From positions 11,882,001-11,946,000 of the forward strand of contig NC_092582.1 of assembly GCF_037975245.1 (NCBI RefSeq): DNA of 64,000 nucleotides, read 5' to 3'. Below the pieces are notes generated by a model. The model was not told the origin of the DNA and ran no database searches. It saw only the letters and a list, made by a program, of their open reading frames with translations. Shown piece by piece: positions 32,501 through 45,700 of this stretch (its first letter is position 1; every line of letters begins with the position of its first letter). A program made the translations under genes and the position numbers. This DNA comes from Apostichopus japonicus (lineage: Eukaryota > Echinodermata > Holothuroidea > Aspidochirotida > Stichopodidae).

Positions 32501-35500
32501 TCGGCAAAAGACGTCATCACCGGGGACTCGAACCACCGATGCAAAAGAGAGCCTCGCTCATCAGCTCGTACAGTGCGCCAAGCCATCGCGCCACTGTATG
32601 GACTGAGATATTAGGTGGATTAACTAATACTTACAGCTCCCCATGTAGGCACTCGCTGTAAAAGATCGGCAAAAGACGTCATCACCGGGGACTCGAACCA
32701 CCGATGCAAAAGAGAGCCTCGCTCATCAGCTCGTACAGTGCGCCAAGCCATCGCGCCACTGTATGGACTGAGATATTAGGTGGATTAACTAATACTTACA
32801 GCTCCCCATGTAGGCACTCGCTGTAAAAGATCGGCAAAAGACGTCATCACCGGGGACTCGAACCACCGATGCAAAAGAGAGCCTCGCTCATCAGCTCGTA
32901 CAGTGCGCCAAGCCATCGCGCCACTGTATGGACTGAGATATTAGGTGGATTAACTAATACTTACAGCTCCCCATGTAGGCACTCGCTGTAAAAGATCGGC
33001 AAAAGACGTCATCACCGGGGACTCGAACCACCGATGCAAAAGAGAGCCTCGCTCATCAGCTCGTACAGTGCGCCAAGCCATCGCGCCACTGTATGGACTG
33101 AGATATTAGGTGGATTAACTAATACTTACAGCTCCCCATGTAGGCACTCGCTGTAAAAGATCGGCAAAAGACGTCATCACCGGGGACTCGAACCACCGAT
33201 GCAAAAGAGAGCCTCGCTCATCAGCTCGTACAGTGCGCCAAGCCATCGCGCCACTGTATGGACTGAGATATTAGGTGGATTAACTAATACTTACAGCTCC
33301 CCATGTAGGCACTCGCTGTAAAAGATCGGCAAAAGACGTCATCACCGGGGACTCGAACCACCGATGCAAAAGAGAGCCTCGCTCATCAGCTCGTACAGTG
33401 CGCCAAGCCATCGCGCCACTGTATGGACTGAGATATTAGGTGGATTAACTAATACTTACAGCTCCCCATGTAGGCACTCGCTGTAAAAGATCGGCAAAAG
33501 ACGTCATCACCGGGGACTCGAACCACCGATGCAAAAGAGAGCCTCGCTCATCAGCTCGTACAGTGCGCCAAGCCATCGCGCCACTGTATGGACTGAGATA
33601 TTAGGTGGATTAACTAATACTTACAGCTCCCCATGTAGGCACTCGCTGTAAAAGATCGGCAAAAGACGTCATCACCGGGGACTCGAACCACCGATGCAAA
33701 AGAGAGCCTCGCTCATCAGCTCGTACAGTGCGCCAAGCCATCGCGCCACTGTATGGACTGAGATATTAGGTGGATTAACTAATACTTACAGCTCCCCATG
33801 TAGGCACTCGCTGTAAAAGATCGGCAAAAGACGTCATCACCGGGGACTCGAACCACCGATGCAAAAGAGAGCCTCGCTCATCAGCTCGTACAGTGCGCCA
33901 AGCCATCGCGCCACTGTATGGACTGAGATATTAGGTGGATTAACTAATACTTACAGCTCCCCATGTAGGCACTCGCTGTAAAAGATCGGCAAAAGACGTC
34001 ATCACCGGGGACTCGAACCACCGATGCAAAAGAGAGCCTCGCTCATCAGCTCGTACAGTGCGCCAAGCCATCGCGCCACTGTATGGACTGAGATATTAGG
34101 TGGATTAACTAATACTTACAGCTCCCCATGTAGGCACTCGCTGTAAAAGATCGGCAAAAGACGTCATCACCGGGGACTCGAACCACCGATGCAAAAGAGA
34201 GCCTCGCTCATCAGCTCGTACAGTGCGCCAAGCCATCGCGCCACTGTATGGACTGAGATATTAGGTGGATTAACTAATACTTACAGCTCCCCATGTAGGC
34301 ACTCGCTGTAAAAGATCGGCAAAAGACGTCATCACCGGGGACTCGAACCACCGATGCAAAAGAGAGCCTCGCTCATCAGCTCGTACAGTGCGCCAAGCCA
34401 TCGCGCCACTGTATGGACTGAGATATTAGGTGGATTAACTAATACTTACAGCTCCCCATGTAGGCACTCGCTGTAAAAGATCGGCAAAAGACGTCATCAC
34501 CGGGGACTCGAACCACCGATGCAAAAGAGAGCCTCGCTCATCAGCTCGTACAGTGCGCCAAGCCATCGCGCCACTGTATGGACTGAGATATTAGGTGGAT
34601 TAACTAATACTTACAGCTCCCCATGTAGGCACTCGCTGTAAAAGATCGGCAAAAGACGTCATCACCGGGGACTCGAACCACCGATGCAAAAGAGAGCCTC
34701 GCTCATCAGCTCGTACAGTGCGCCAAGCCATCGCGCCACTGTATGGACTGAGATATTAGGTGGATTAACTAATACTTACAGCTCCCCATGTAGGCACTCG
34801 CTGTAAAAGATCGGCAAAAGACGTCATCACCGGGGACTCGAACCACCGATGCAAAAGAGAGCCTCGCTCATCAGCTCGTACAGTGCGCCAAGCCATCGCG
34901 CCACTGTATGGACTGAGATATTAGGTGGATTAACTAATACTTACAGCTCCCCATGTAGGCACTCGCTGTAAAAGATCGGCAAAAGACGTCATCACCGGGG
35001 ACTCGAACCACCGATGCAAAAGAGAGCCTCGCTCATCAGCTCGTACAGTGCGCCAAGCCATCGCGCCACTGTATGGACTGAGATATTAGGTGGATTAACT
35101 AATACTTACAGCTCCCCATGTAGGCACTCGCTGTAAAAGATCGGCAAAAGACGTCATCACCGGGGACTCGAACCACCGATGCAAAAGAGAGCCTCGCTCA
35201 TCAGCTCGTACAGTGCGCCAAGCCATCGCGCCACTGTATGGACTGAGATATTAGGTGGATTAACTAATACTTACAGCTCCCCATGTAGGCACTCGCTGTA
35301 AAAGATCGGCAAAAGACGTCATCACCGGGGACTCGAACCACCGATGCAAAAGAGAGCCTCGCTCATCAGCTCGTACAGTGCGCCAAGCCATCGCGCCACT
35401 GTATGGACTGAGATATTAGGTGGATTAACTAATACTTACAGCTCCCCATGTAGGCACTCGCTGTAAAAGATCGGCAAAAGACGTCATCACCGGGGACTCG

Positions 35501-38500
35501 AACCACCGATGCAAAAGAGAGCCTCGCTCATCAGCTCGTACAGTGCGCCAAGCCATCGCGCCACTGTATGGACTGAGATATTAGGTGGATTAACTAATAC
35601 TTACAGCTCCCCATGTAGGCACTCGCTGTAAAAGATCGGCAAAAGACGTCATCACCGGGGACTCGAACCACCGATGCAAAAGAGAGCCTCGCTCATCAGC
35701 TCGTACAGTGCGCCAAGCCATCGCGCCACTGTATGGACTGAGATATTAGGTGGATTAACTAATACTTACAGCTCCCCATGTAGGCACTCGCTGTAAAAGA
35801 TCGGCAAAAGACGTCATCACCGGGGACTCGAACCACCGATGCAAAAGAGAGCCTCGCTCATCAGCTCGTACAGTGCGCCAAGCCATCGCGCCACTGTATG
35901 GACTGAGATATTAGGTGGATTAACTAATACTTACAGCTCCCCATGTAGGCACTCGCTGTAAAAGATCGGCAAAAGACGTCATCACCGGGGACTCGAACCA
36001 CCGATGCAAAAGAGAGCCTCGCTCATCAGCTCGTACAGTGCGCCAAGCCATCGCGCCACTGTATGGACTGAGATATTAGGTGGATTAACTAATACTTACA
36101 GCTCCCCATGTAGGCACTCGCTGTAAAAGATCGGCAAAAGACGTCATCACCGGGGACTCGAACCACCGATGCAAAAGAGAGCCTCGCTCATCAGCTCGTA
36201 CAGTGCGCCAAGCCATCGCGCCACTGTATGGACTGAGATATTAGGTGGATTAACTAATACTTACAGCTCCCCATGTAGGCACTCGCTGTAAAAGATCGGC
36301 AAAAGACGTCATCACCGGGGACTCGAACCACCGATGCAAAAGAGAGCCTCGCTCATCAGCTCGTACAGTGCGCCAAGCCATCGCGCCACTGTATGGACTG
36401 AGATATTAGGTGGATTAACTAATACTTACAGCTCCCCATGTAGGCACTCGCTGTAAAAGATCGGCAAAAGACGTCATCACCGGGGACTCGAACCACCGAT
36501 GCAAAAGAGAGCCTCGCTCATCAGCTCGTACAGTGCGCCAAGCCATCGCGCCACTGTATGGACTGAGATATTAGGTGGATTAACTAATACTTACAGCTCC
36601 CCATGTAGGCACTCGCTGTAAAAGATCGGCAAAAGACGTCATCACCGGGGACTCGAACCACCGATGCAAAAGAGAGCCTCGCTCATCAGCTCGTACAGTG
36701 CGCCAAGCCATCGCGCCACTGTATGGACTGAGATATTAGGTGGATTAACTAATACTTACAGCTCCCCATGTAGGCACTCGCTGTAAAAGATCGGCAAAAG
36801 ACGTCATCACCGGGGACTCGAACCACCGATGCAAAAGAGAGCCTCGCTCATCAGCTCGTACAGTGCGCCAAGCCATCGCGCCACTGTATGGACTGAGATA
36901 TTAGGTGGATTAACTAATACTTACAGCTCCCCATGTAGGCACTCGCTGTAAAAGATCGGCAAAAGACGTCATCACCGGGGACTCGAACCACCGATGCAAA
37001 AGAGAGCCTCGCTCATCAGCTCGTACAGTGCGCCAAGCCATCGCGCCACTGTATGGACTGAGATATTAGGTGGATTAACTAATACTTACAGCTCCCCATG
37101 TAGGCACTCGCTGTAAAAGATCGGCAAAAGACGTCATCACCGGGGACTCGAACCACCGATGCAAAAGAGAGCCTCGCTCATCAGCTCGTACAGTGCGCCA
37201 AGCCATCGCGCCACTGTATGGACTGAGATATTAGGTGGATTAACTAATACTTACAGCTCCCCATGTAGGCACTCGCTGTAAAAGATCGGCAAAAGACGTC
37301 ATCACCGGGGACTCGAACCACCGATGCAAAAGAGAGCCTCGCTCATCAGCTCGTACAGTGCGCCAAGCCATCGCGCCACTGTATGGACTGAGATATTAGG
37401 TGGATTAACTAATACTTACAGCTCCCCATGTAGGCACTCGCTGTAAAAGATCGGCAAAAGACGTCATCACCGGGGACTCGAACCACCGATGCAAAAGAGA
37501 GCCTCGCTCATCAGCTCGTACAGTGCGCCAAGCCATCGCGCCACTGTATGGACTGAGATATTAGGTGGATTAACTAATACTTACAGCTCCCCATGTAGGC
37601 ACTCGCTGTAAAAGATCGGCAAAAGACGTCATCACCGGGGACTCGAACCACCGATGCAAAAGAGAGCCTCGCTCATCAGCTCGTACAGTGCGCCAAGCCA
37701 TCGCGCCACTGTATGGACTGAGATATTAGGTGGATTAACTAATACTTACAGCTCCCCATGTAGGCACTCGCTGTAAAAGATCGGCAAAAGACGTCATCAC
37801 CGGGGACTCGAACCACCGATGCAAAAGAGAGCCTCGCTCATCAGCTCGTACAGTGCGCCAAGCCATCGCGCCACTGTATGGACTGAGATATTAGGTGGAT
37901 TAACTAATACTTACAGCTCCCCATGTAGGCACTCGCTGTAAAAGATCGGCAAAAGACGTCATCACCGGGGACTCGAACCACCGATGCAAAAGAGAGCCTC
38001 GCTCATCAGCTCGTACAGTGCGCCAAGCCATCGCGCCACTGTATGGACTGAGATATTAGGTGGATTAACTAATACTTACAGCTCCCCATGTAGGCACTCG
38101 CTGTAAAAGATCGGCAAAAGACGTCATCACCGGGGACTCGAACCACCGATGCAAAAGAGAGCCTCGCTCATCAGCTCGTACAGTGCGCCAAGCCATCGCG
38201 CCACTGTATGGACTGAGATATTAGGTGGATTAACTAATACTTACAGCTCCCCATGTAGGCACTCGCTGTAAAAGATCGGCAAAAGACGTCATCACCGGGG
38301 ACTCGAACCACCGATGCAAAAGAGAGCCTCGCTCATCAGCTCGTACAGTGCGCCAAGCCATCGCGCCACTGTATGGACTGAGATATTAGGTGGATTAACT
38401 AATACTTACAGCTCCCCATGTAGGCACTCGCTGTAAAAGATCGGCAAAAGACGTCATCACCGGGGACTCGAACCACCGATGCAAAAGAGAGCCTCGCTCA

Positions 38501-41500
38501 TCAGCTCGTACAGTGCGCCAAGCCATCGCGCCACTGTATGGACTGAGATATTAGGTGGATTAACTAATACTTACAGCTCCCCATGTAGGCACTCGCTGTA
38601 AAAGATCGGCAAAAGACGTCATCACCGGGGACTCGAACCACCGATGCAAAAGAGAGCCTCGCTCATCAGCTCGTACAGTGCGCCAAGCCATCGCGCCACT
38701 GTATGGACTGAGATATTAGGTGGATTAACTAATACTTACAGCTCCCCATGTAGGCACTCGCTGTAAAAGATCGGCAAAAGACGTCATCACCGGGGACTCG
38801 AACCACCGATGCAAAAGAGAGCCTCGCTCATCAGCTCGTACAGTGCGCCAAGCCATCGCGCCACTGTATGGACTGAGATATTAGGTGGATTAACTAATAC
38901 TTACAGCTCCCCATGTAGGCACTCGCTGTAAAAGATCGGCAAAAGACGTCATCACCGGGGACTCGAACCACCGATGCAAAAGAGAGCCTCGCTCATCAGC
39001 TCGTACAGTGCGCCAAGCCATCGCGCCACTGTATGGACTGAGATATTAGGTGGATTAACTAATACTTACAGCTCCCCATGTAGGCACTCGCTGTAAAAGA
39101 TCGGCAAAAGACGTCATCACCGGGGACTCGAACCACCGATGCAAAAGAGAGCCTCGCTCATCAGCTCGTACAGTGCGCCAAGCCATCGCGCCACTGTATG
39201 GACTGAGATATTAGGTGGATTAACTAATACTTACAGCTCCCCATGTAGGCACTCGCTGTAAAAGATCGGCAAAAGACGTCATCACCGGGGACTCGAACCA
39301 CCGATGCAAAAGAGAGCCTCGCTCATCAGCTCGTACAGTGCGCCAAGCCATCGCGCCACTGTATGGACTGAGATATTAGGTGGATTAACTAATACTTACA
39401 GCTCCCCATGTAGGCACTCGCTGTAAAAGATCGGCAAAAGACGTCATCACCGGGGACTCGAACCACCGATGCAAAAGAGAGCCTCGCTCATCAGCTCGTA
39501 CAGTGCGCCAAGCCATCGCGCCACTGTATGGACTGAGATATTAGGTGGATTAACTAATACTTACAGCTCCCCATGTAGGCACTCGCTGTAAAAGATCGGC
39601 AAAAGACGTCATCACCGGGGACTCGAACCACCGATGCAAAAGAGAGCCTCGCTCATCAGCTCGTACAGTGCGCCAAGCCATCGCGCCACTGTATGGACTG
39701 AGATATTAGGTGGATTAACTAATACTTACAGCTCCCCATGTAGGCACTCGCTGTAAAAGATCGGCAAAAGACGTCATCACCGGGGACTCGAACCACCGAT
39801 GCAAAAGAGAGCCTCGCTCATCAGCTCGTACAGTGCGCCAAGCCATCGCGCCACTGTATGGACTGAGATATTAGGTGGATTAACTAATACTTACAGCTCC
39901 CCATGTAGGCACTCGCTGTAAAAGATCGGCAAAAGACGTCATCACCGGGGACTCGAACCACCGATGCAAAAGAGAGCCTCGCTCATCAGCTCGTACAGTG
40001 CGCCAAGCCATCGCGCCACTGTATGGACTGAGATATTAGGTGGATTAACTAATACTTACAGCTCCCCATGTAGGCACTCGCTGTAAAAGATCGGCAAAAG
40101 ACGTCATCACCGGGGACTCGAACCACCGATGCAAAAGAGAGCCTCGCTCATCAGCTCGTACAGTGCGCCAAGCCATCGCGCCACTGTATGGACTGAGATA
40201 TTAGGTGGATTAACTAATACTTACAGCTCCCCATGTAGGCACTCGCTGTAAAAGATCGGCAAAAGACGTCATCACCGGGGACTCGAACCACCGATGCAAA
40301 AGAGAGCCTCGCTCATCAGCTCGTACAGTGCGCCAAGCCATCGCGCCACTGTATGGACTGAGATATTAGGTGGATTAACTAATACTTACAGCTCCCCATG
40401 TAGGCACTCGCTGTAAAAGATCGGCAAAAGACGTCATCACCGGGGACTCGAACCACCGATGCAAAAGAGAGCCTCGCTCATCAGCTCGTACAGTGCGCCA
40501 AGCCATCGCGCCACTGTATGGACTGAGATATTAGGTGGATTAACTAATACTTACAGCTCCCCATGTAGGCACTCGCTGTAAAAGATCGGCAAAAGACGTC
40601 ATCACCGGGGACTCGAACCACCGATGCAAAAGAGAGCCTCGCTCATCAGCTCGTACAGTGCGCCAAGCCATCGCGCCACTGTATGGACTGAGATATTAGG
40701 TGGATTAACTAATACTTACAGCTCCCCATGTAGGCACTCGCTGTAAAAGATCGGCAAAAGACGTCATCACCGGGGACTCGAACCACCGATGCAAAAGAGA
40801 GCCTCGCTCATCAGCTCGTACAGTGCGCCAAGCCATCGCGCCACTGTATGGACTGAGATATTAGGTGGATTAACTAATACTTACAGCTCCCCATGTAGGC
40901 ACTCGCTGTAAAAGATCGGCAAAAGACGTCATCACCGGGGACTCGAACCACCGATGCAAAAGAGAGCCTCGCTCATCAGCTCGTACAGTGCGCCAAGCCA
41001 TCGCGCCACTGTATGGACTGAGATATTAGGTGGATTAACTAATACTTACAGCTCCCCATGTAGGCACTCGCTGTAAAAGATCGGCAAAAGACGTCATCAC
41101 CGGGGACTCGAACCACCGATGCAAAAGAGAGCCTCGCTCATCAGCTCGTACAGTGCGCCAAGCCATCGCGCCACTGTATGGACTGAGATATTAGGTGGAT
41201 TAACTAATACTTACAGCTCCCCATGTAGGCACTCGCTGTAAAAGATCGGCAAAAGACGTCATCACCGGGGACTCGAACCACCGATGCAAAAGAGAGCCTC
41301 GCTCATCAGCTCGTACAGTGCGCCAAGCCATCGCGCCACTGTATGGACTGAGATATTAGGTGGATTAACTAATACTTACAGCTCCCCATGTAGGCACTCG
41401 CTGTAAAAGATCGGCAAAAGACGTCATCACCGGGGACTCGAACCACCGATGCAAAAGAGAGCCTCGCTCATCAGCTCGTACAGTGCGCCAAGCCATCGCG

Positions 41501-41939
41501 CCACTGTATGGACTGAGATATTAGGTGGATTAACTAATACTTACAGCTCCCCATGTAGGCACTCGCTGTAAAAGATCGGCAAAAGACGTCATCACCGGGG
41601 ACTCGAACCACCGATGCAAAAGAGAGCCTCGCTCATCAGCTCGTACAGTGCGCCAAGCCATCGCGCCACTGTATGGACTGAGATATTAGGTGGATTAACT
41701 AATACTTACAGCTCCCCATGTAGGCACTCGCTGTAAAAGATCGGCAAAAGACGTCATCACCGGGGACTCGAACCACCGATGCAAAAGAGAGCCTCGCTCA
41801 TCAGCTCGTACAGTGCGCCAAGCCATCGCGCCACTGTATGGACTGAGATATTAGGTGGATTAACTAATACTTACAGCTCCCCATGTAGGCACTCGCTGTA
41901 AAAGATCGGCAAAAGACGTCATCACCGGGGACTCGAACC

Positions 41940-42745
41940 CCCGATGCAAAAGAGAGCCTCGCTCATCAGCTCGTACAGTGCGCCAAGCCATCGCGCCACT
42001 GTATGGACTGAGATATTAGGTGGATTAACTAATACTTACAGCTCCCCATGTAGGCACTCGCTGTAAAAGATCGGCAAAAGACGTCATCACCGGGGACTCG
42101 AACCACCGATGCAAAGAAGAGCCTCGCTCATCAGCTCGTACAGTGCGCCAAGCCATCGCGCCACTGTATGGACTGAGATATTAGGTGGATTAACTAATAC
42201 TTACAGCTCCCCATGTAGGCACTCGCTGTAAAAGATCGGCAAAAGACGTCATCACCGGGGACTCGAACCACCGATGCAAAAGAGAGCCTCGCTCATCAGC
42301 TCGTACAGTGCGCCAAGCCATCGCGCCACTGTATGGACTGAGATATTAGGTGGATTAACTAATACTTACAGCTCCCCATGTAGGCACTCGCTGTAAAAGA
42401 TCGGCAAAAGACGTCATCACCGGGGACTCGAACCACCGATGCAAAAGAGAGCCTCGCTCATCAGCTCGTACAGTGCGCCAAGCCATCGCGCCACTGTATG
42501 GACTGAGATATTAGGTGGATTAACTAATACTTACAGCTCCCCATGTAGGCACTCGCTGTAAAAAGATCGGCAAAAGACGTCATCACCGGGGACTCGAACC
42601 ACCGATGCAAAAGAGAGCCTCGCTCATCAGCTCGTACAGTGCGCCAAGCCATCGCGCCACTGTATGGACTGAGATATTAGGTGGATTAACTAATACTTAC
42701 AGCTCCCCATGTAGGCACTCGCTGTAAAAGATCGGCAAAAACGTC
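41940..42745. repeat. First variant-bearing monomers of the array
   Basis: After about 149 copies with no variant seen, changes cluster here: A to C at 41940 (next to the B box on the minus strand), a two-base swap at 42116-42117, one extra A at about 42561-42565, and one missing G at 42740/42741. The insertion and deletion cancel, so the 165-bp phase is the same before and after. Confidence 0.85.
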
Positions 42746-45700
42746 ATCACCGGGGACTCGAACCACCGATGCAAAAGAGAGCCTCGCTCATCAGCTCGTA
42801 CAGTGCGCCAAGCCATCGCGCCACTGTATGGACTGAGATATTAGGTGGATTAACTAATACTTACAGCTCCCCATGTAGGCACTCGCTGTAAAAGATCGGC
42901 AAAAGACGTCATCACCGGGGACTCGAACCACCGATGCAAAAGAGAGCCTCGCTCATCAGCTCGTACAGTGCGCCAAGCCATCGCGCCACTGTATGGACTG
43001 AGATATTAGGTGGATTAACTAATACTTACAGCTCCCCATGTAGGCACTCGCTGTAAAAGATCGGCAAAAGACGTCATCACCGGGGACTCGAACCACCGAT
43101 GCAAAAGAGAGCCTCGCTCATCAGCTCGTACAGTGCGCCAAGCCATCGCGCCACTGTATGGACTGAGATATTAGGTGGATTAACTAATACTTACAGCTCC
43201 CCATGTAGGCACTCGCTGTAAAAGATCGGCAAAAGACGTCATCACCGGGGACTCGAACCACCGATGCAAAAGAGAGCCTCGCTCATCAGCTCGTACAGTG
43301 CGCCAAGCCATCGCGCCACTGTATGGACTGAGATATTAGGTGGATTAACTAATACTTACAGCTCCCCATGTAGGCACTCGCTGTAAAAGATCGGCAAAAG
43401 ACGTCATCACCGGGGACTCGAACCACCGATGCAAAAGAGAGCCTCGCTCATCAGCTCGTACAGTGCGCCAAGCCATCGCGCCACTGTATGGACTGAGATA
43501 TTAGGTGGATTAACTAATACTTACAGCTCCCCGTGTAGGCACTCGCTGTAAAAGATCGGCAAAAGACGTCATCACCGGGGACTCGAACCACCGATGCAAA
43601 AGAGAGCCTCGCTCATCAGCTCGTACAGTGCGCCAAGCCATCGCGCCACTGTATGGACTGAGATATTAGGTGGATTAACTAATACTTACAGCTCCCCATG
43701 TAGGCACTCGCTGTAAAAGATCGGCAAAAGACGTCATCACCGGGGACTCGAACCACCGATGCAAAAGAGAGCCTCGCTCATCAGCTCGTACAGTGCGCCA
43801 AGCCATCGCGCCACTGTATGGACTGAGATATTAGGTGGATTAACTAATACTTACAGCTCCCCATGTAGGCACTCGCTGTAAAAGATCGGCAAAAGACGTC
43901 ATCACCGGGGACTCGAACCACCGATGCAAAAGAGAGCCTCGCTCATCAGCTCGTACAGTGCGCCAAGCCATCGCGCCACTGTATGGACTGAGATATTAGG
44001 TGGATTAACTAATACTTACAGCTCCCCATGTAGGCACTCGCTGTAAAAGATCGGCAAAAGACGTCATCACCGGGGACTCGAACCACCGATGCAAAAGAGA
44101 GCCTCGCTCATCAGCTCGTACAGTGCGCCAAGCCATCGCGCCACTGTATGGACTGAGATATTAGGTGGATTAACTAATACTTACAGCTCCCCATGTAGGC
44201 ACTCGCTGTAAAAGATCGGCAAAAGACGTCATCACCGGGGACTCGAACCACCGATGCAAAAGAGAGCCTCGCTCATCAGCTCGTACAGTGCGCCAAGCCA
44301 TCGCGCCACTGTATGGACTGAGATATTAGGTGGATTAACTAATACTTACAGCTCCCCATGTAGGCACTCGCTGTAAAAGATCGGCAAAAGACGTCATCAC
44401 CGGGGACTCGAACCACCGATGCAAAAGAGAGCCTCGCTCATCAGCTCGTACAGTGCGCCAAGCCATCGCGCCACTGTATGGACTGAGATATTAGGTGGAT
44501 TAACTAATACTTACAGCTCCCCATGTAGGCACTCGCTGTAAAAGATCGGCAAAAGACGTCATCACCGGGGACTCGAACCACCGATGCAAAAGAGAGCCTC
44601 GCTCATCAGCTCGTACAGTGCGCCAAGCCATCGCGCCACTGTATGGACTGAGATATTAGGTGGATTAACTAATACTTACAGCTCCCCATGTAGGCACTCG
44701 CTGTAAAAGATCGGCAAAAGACGTCATCACCGGGGACTCGAACCACCGATGCAAAAGAGAGCCTCGCTCATCAGCTCGTACAGTGCGCCAAGCCATCGCG
44801 CCACTGTATGGACTGAGATATTAGGTGGATTAACTAATACTTACAGCTCCCCGTGTAGGCACTCGCTGTAAAAGATCGGCAAAAGACGTCATCACCGGGG
44901 ACTCGAACCACCGATGCAAAAGAGAGCCTCGCTCATCAGCTCGTACAGTGCGCCAAGCCATCGCGCCACTGTATGGACTGAGATATTAGGTGGATTAACT
45001 AATACTTACAGCTCCCCATGTAGGCACTCGCTGTAAAAGATCGGCAAAAGACGTCATCACCGGGGACTCGAACCACCGATGCAAAAGAGAGCCTCGCTCA
45101 TCAGCTCGTACAGTGCGCCAAGCCATCGCGCCACTGTATGGACTGAGATATTAGGTGGATTAACTAATACTTACAGCTCCCCGTGTAGGCACTCGCTGTA
45201 AAAGATCGGCAAAAGACGTCATCACCGGGGACTCGAACCACCGATGCAAAAGAGAGCCTCGCTCATCAGCTCGTACAGTGCGCCAAGCCATCGCGCCACT
45301 GTATGGACTGAGATATTAGGTGGATTAACTAATACTTACAGCTCCCCATGTAGGCACTCGCTGTAAAAGATCGGCAAAAGACGTCATCACCGGGGACTCG
45401 AACCACCGATGCAAAAGAGAGCCTCGCTCATCAGCTCGTACAGTGCGCCAAGCCATCGCGCCACTGTATGGACTGAGATATTAGGTGGATTAACTAATAC
45501 TTACAGCTCCCCATGTAGGCACTCGCTGTAAAAGATCGGCAAAAGACGTCATCACCGGGGACTCGAACCACCGATGCAAAAGAGAGCCTCGCTCATCAGC
45601 TCGTACAGTGCGCCAAGCCATCGCGCCACTGTATGGACTGAGATATTAGGTGGATTAACTAATACTTACAGCTCCCCATGTAGGCACTCGCTGTAAAAGA

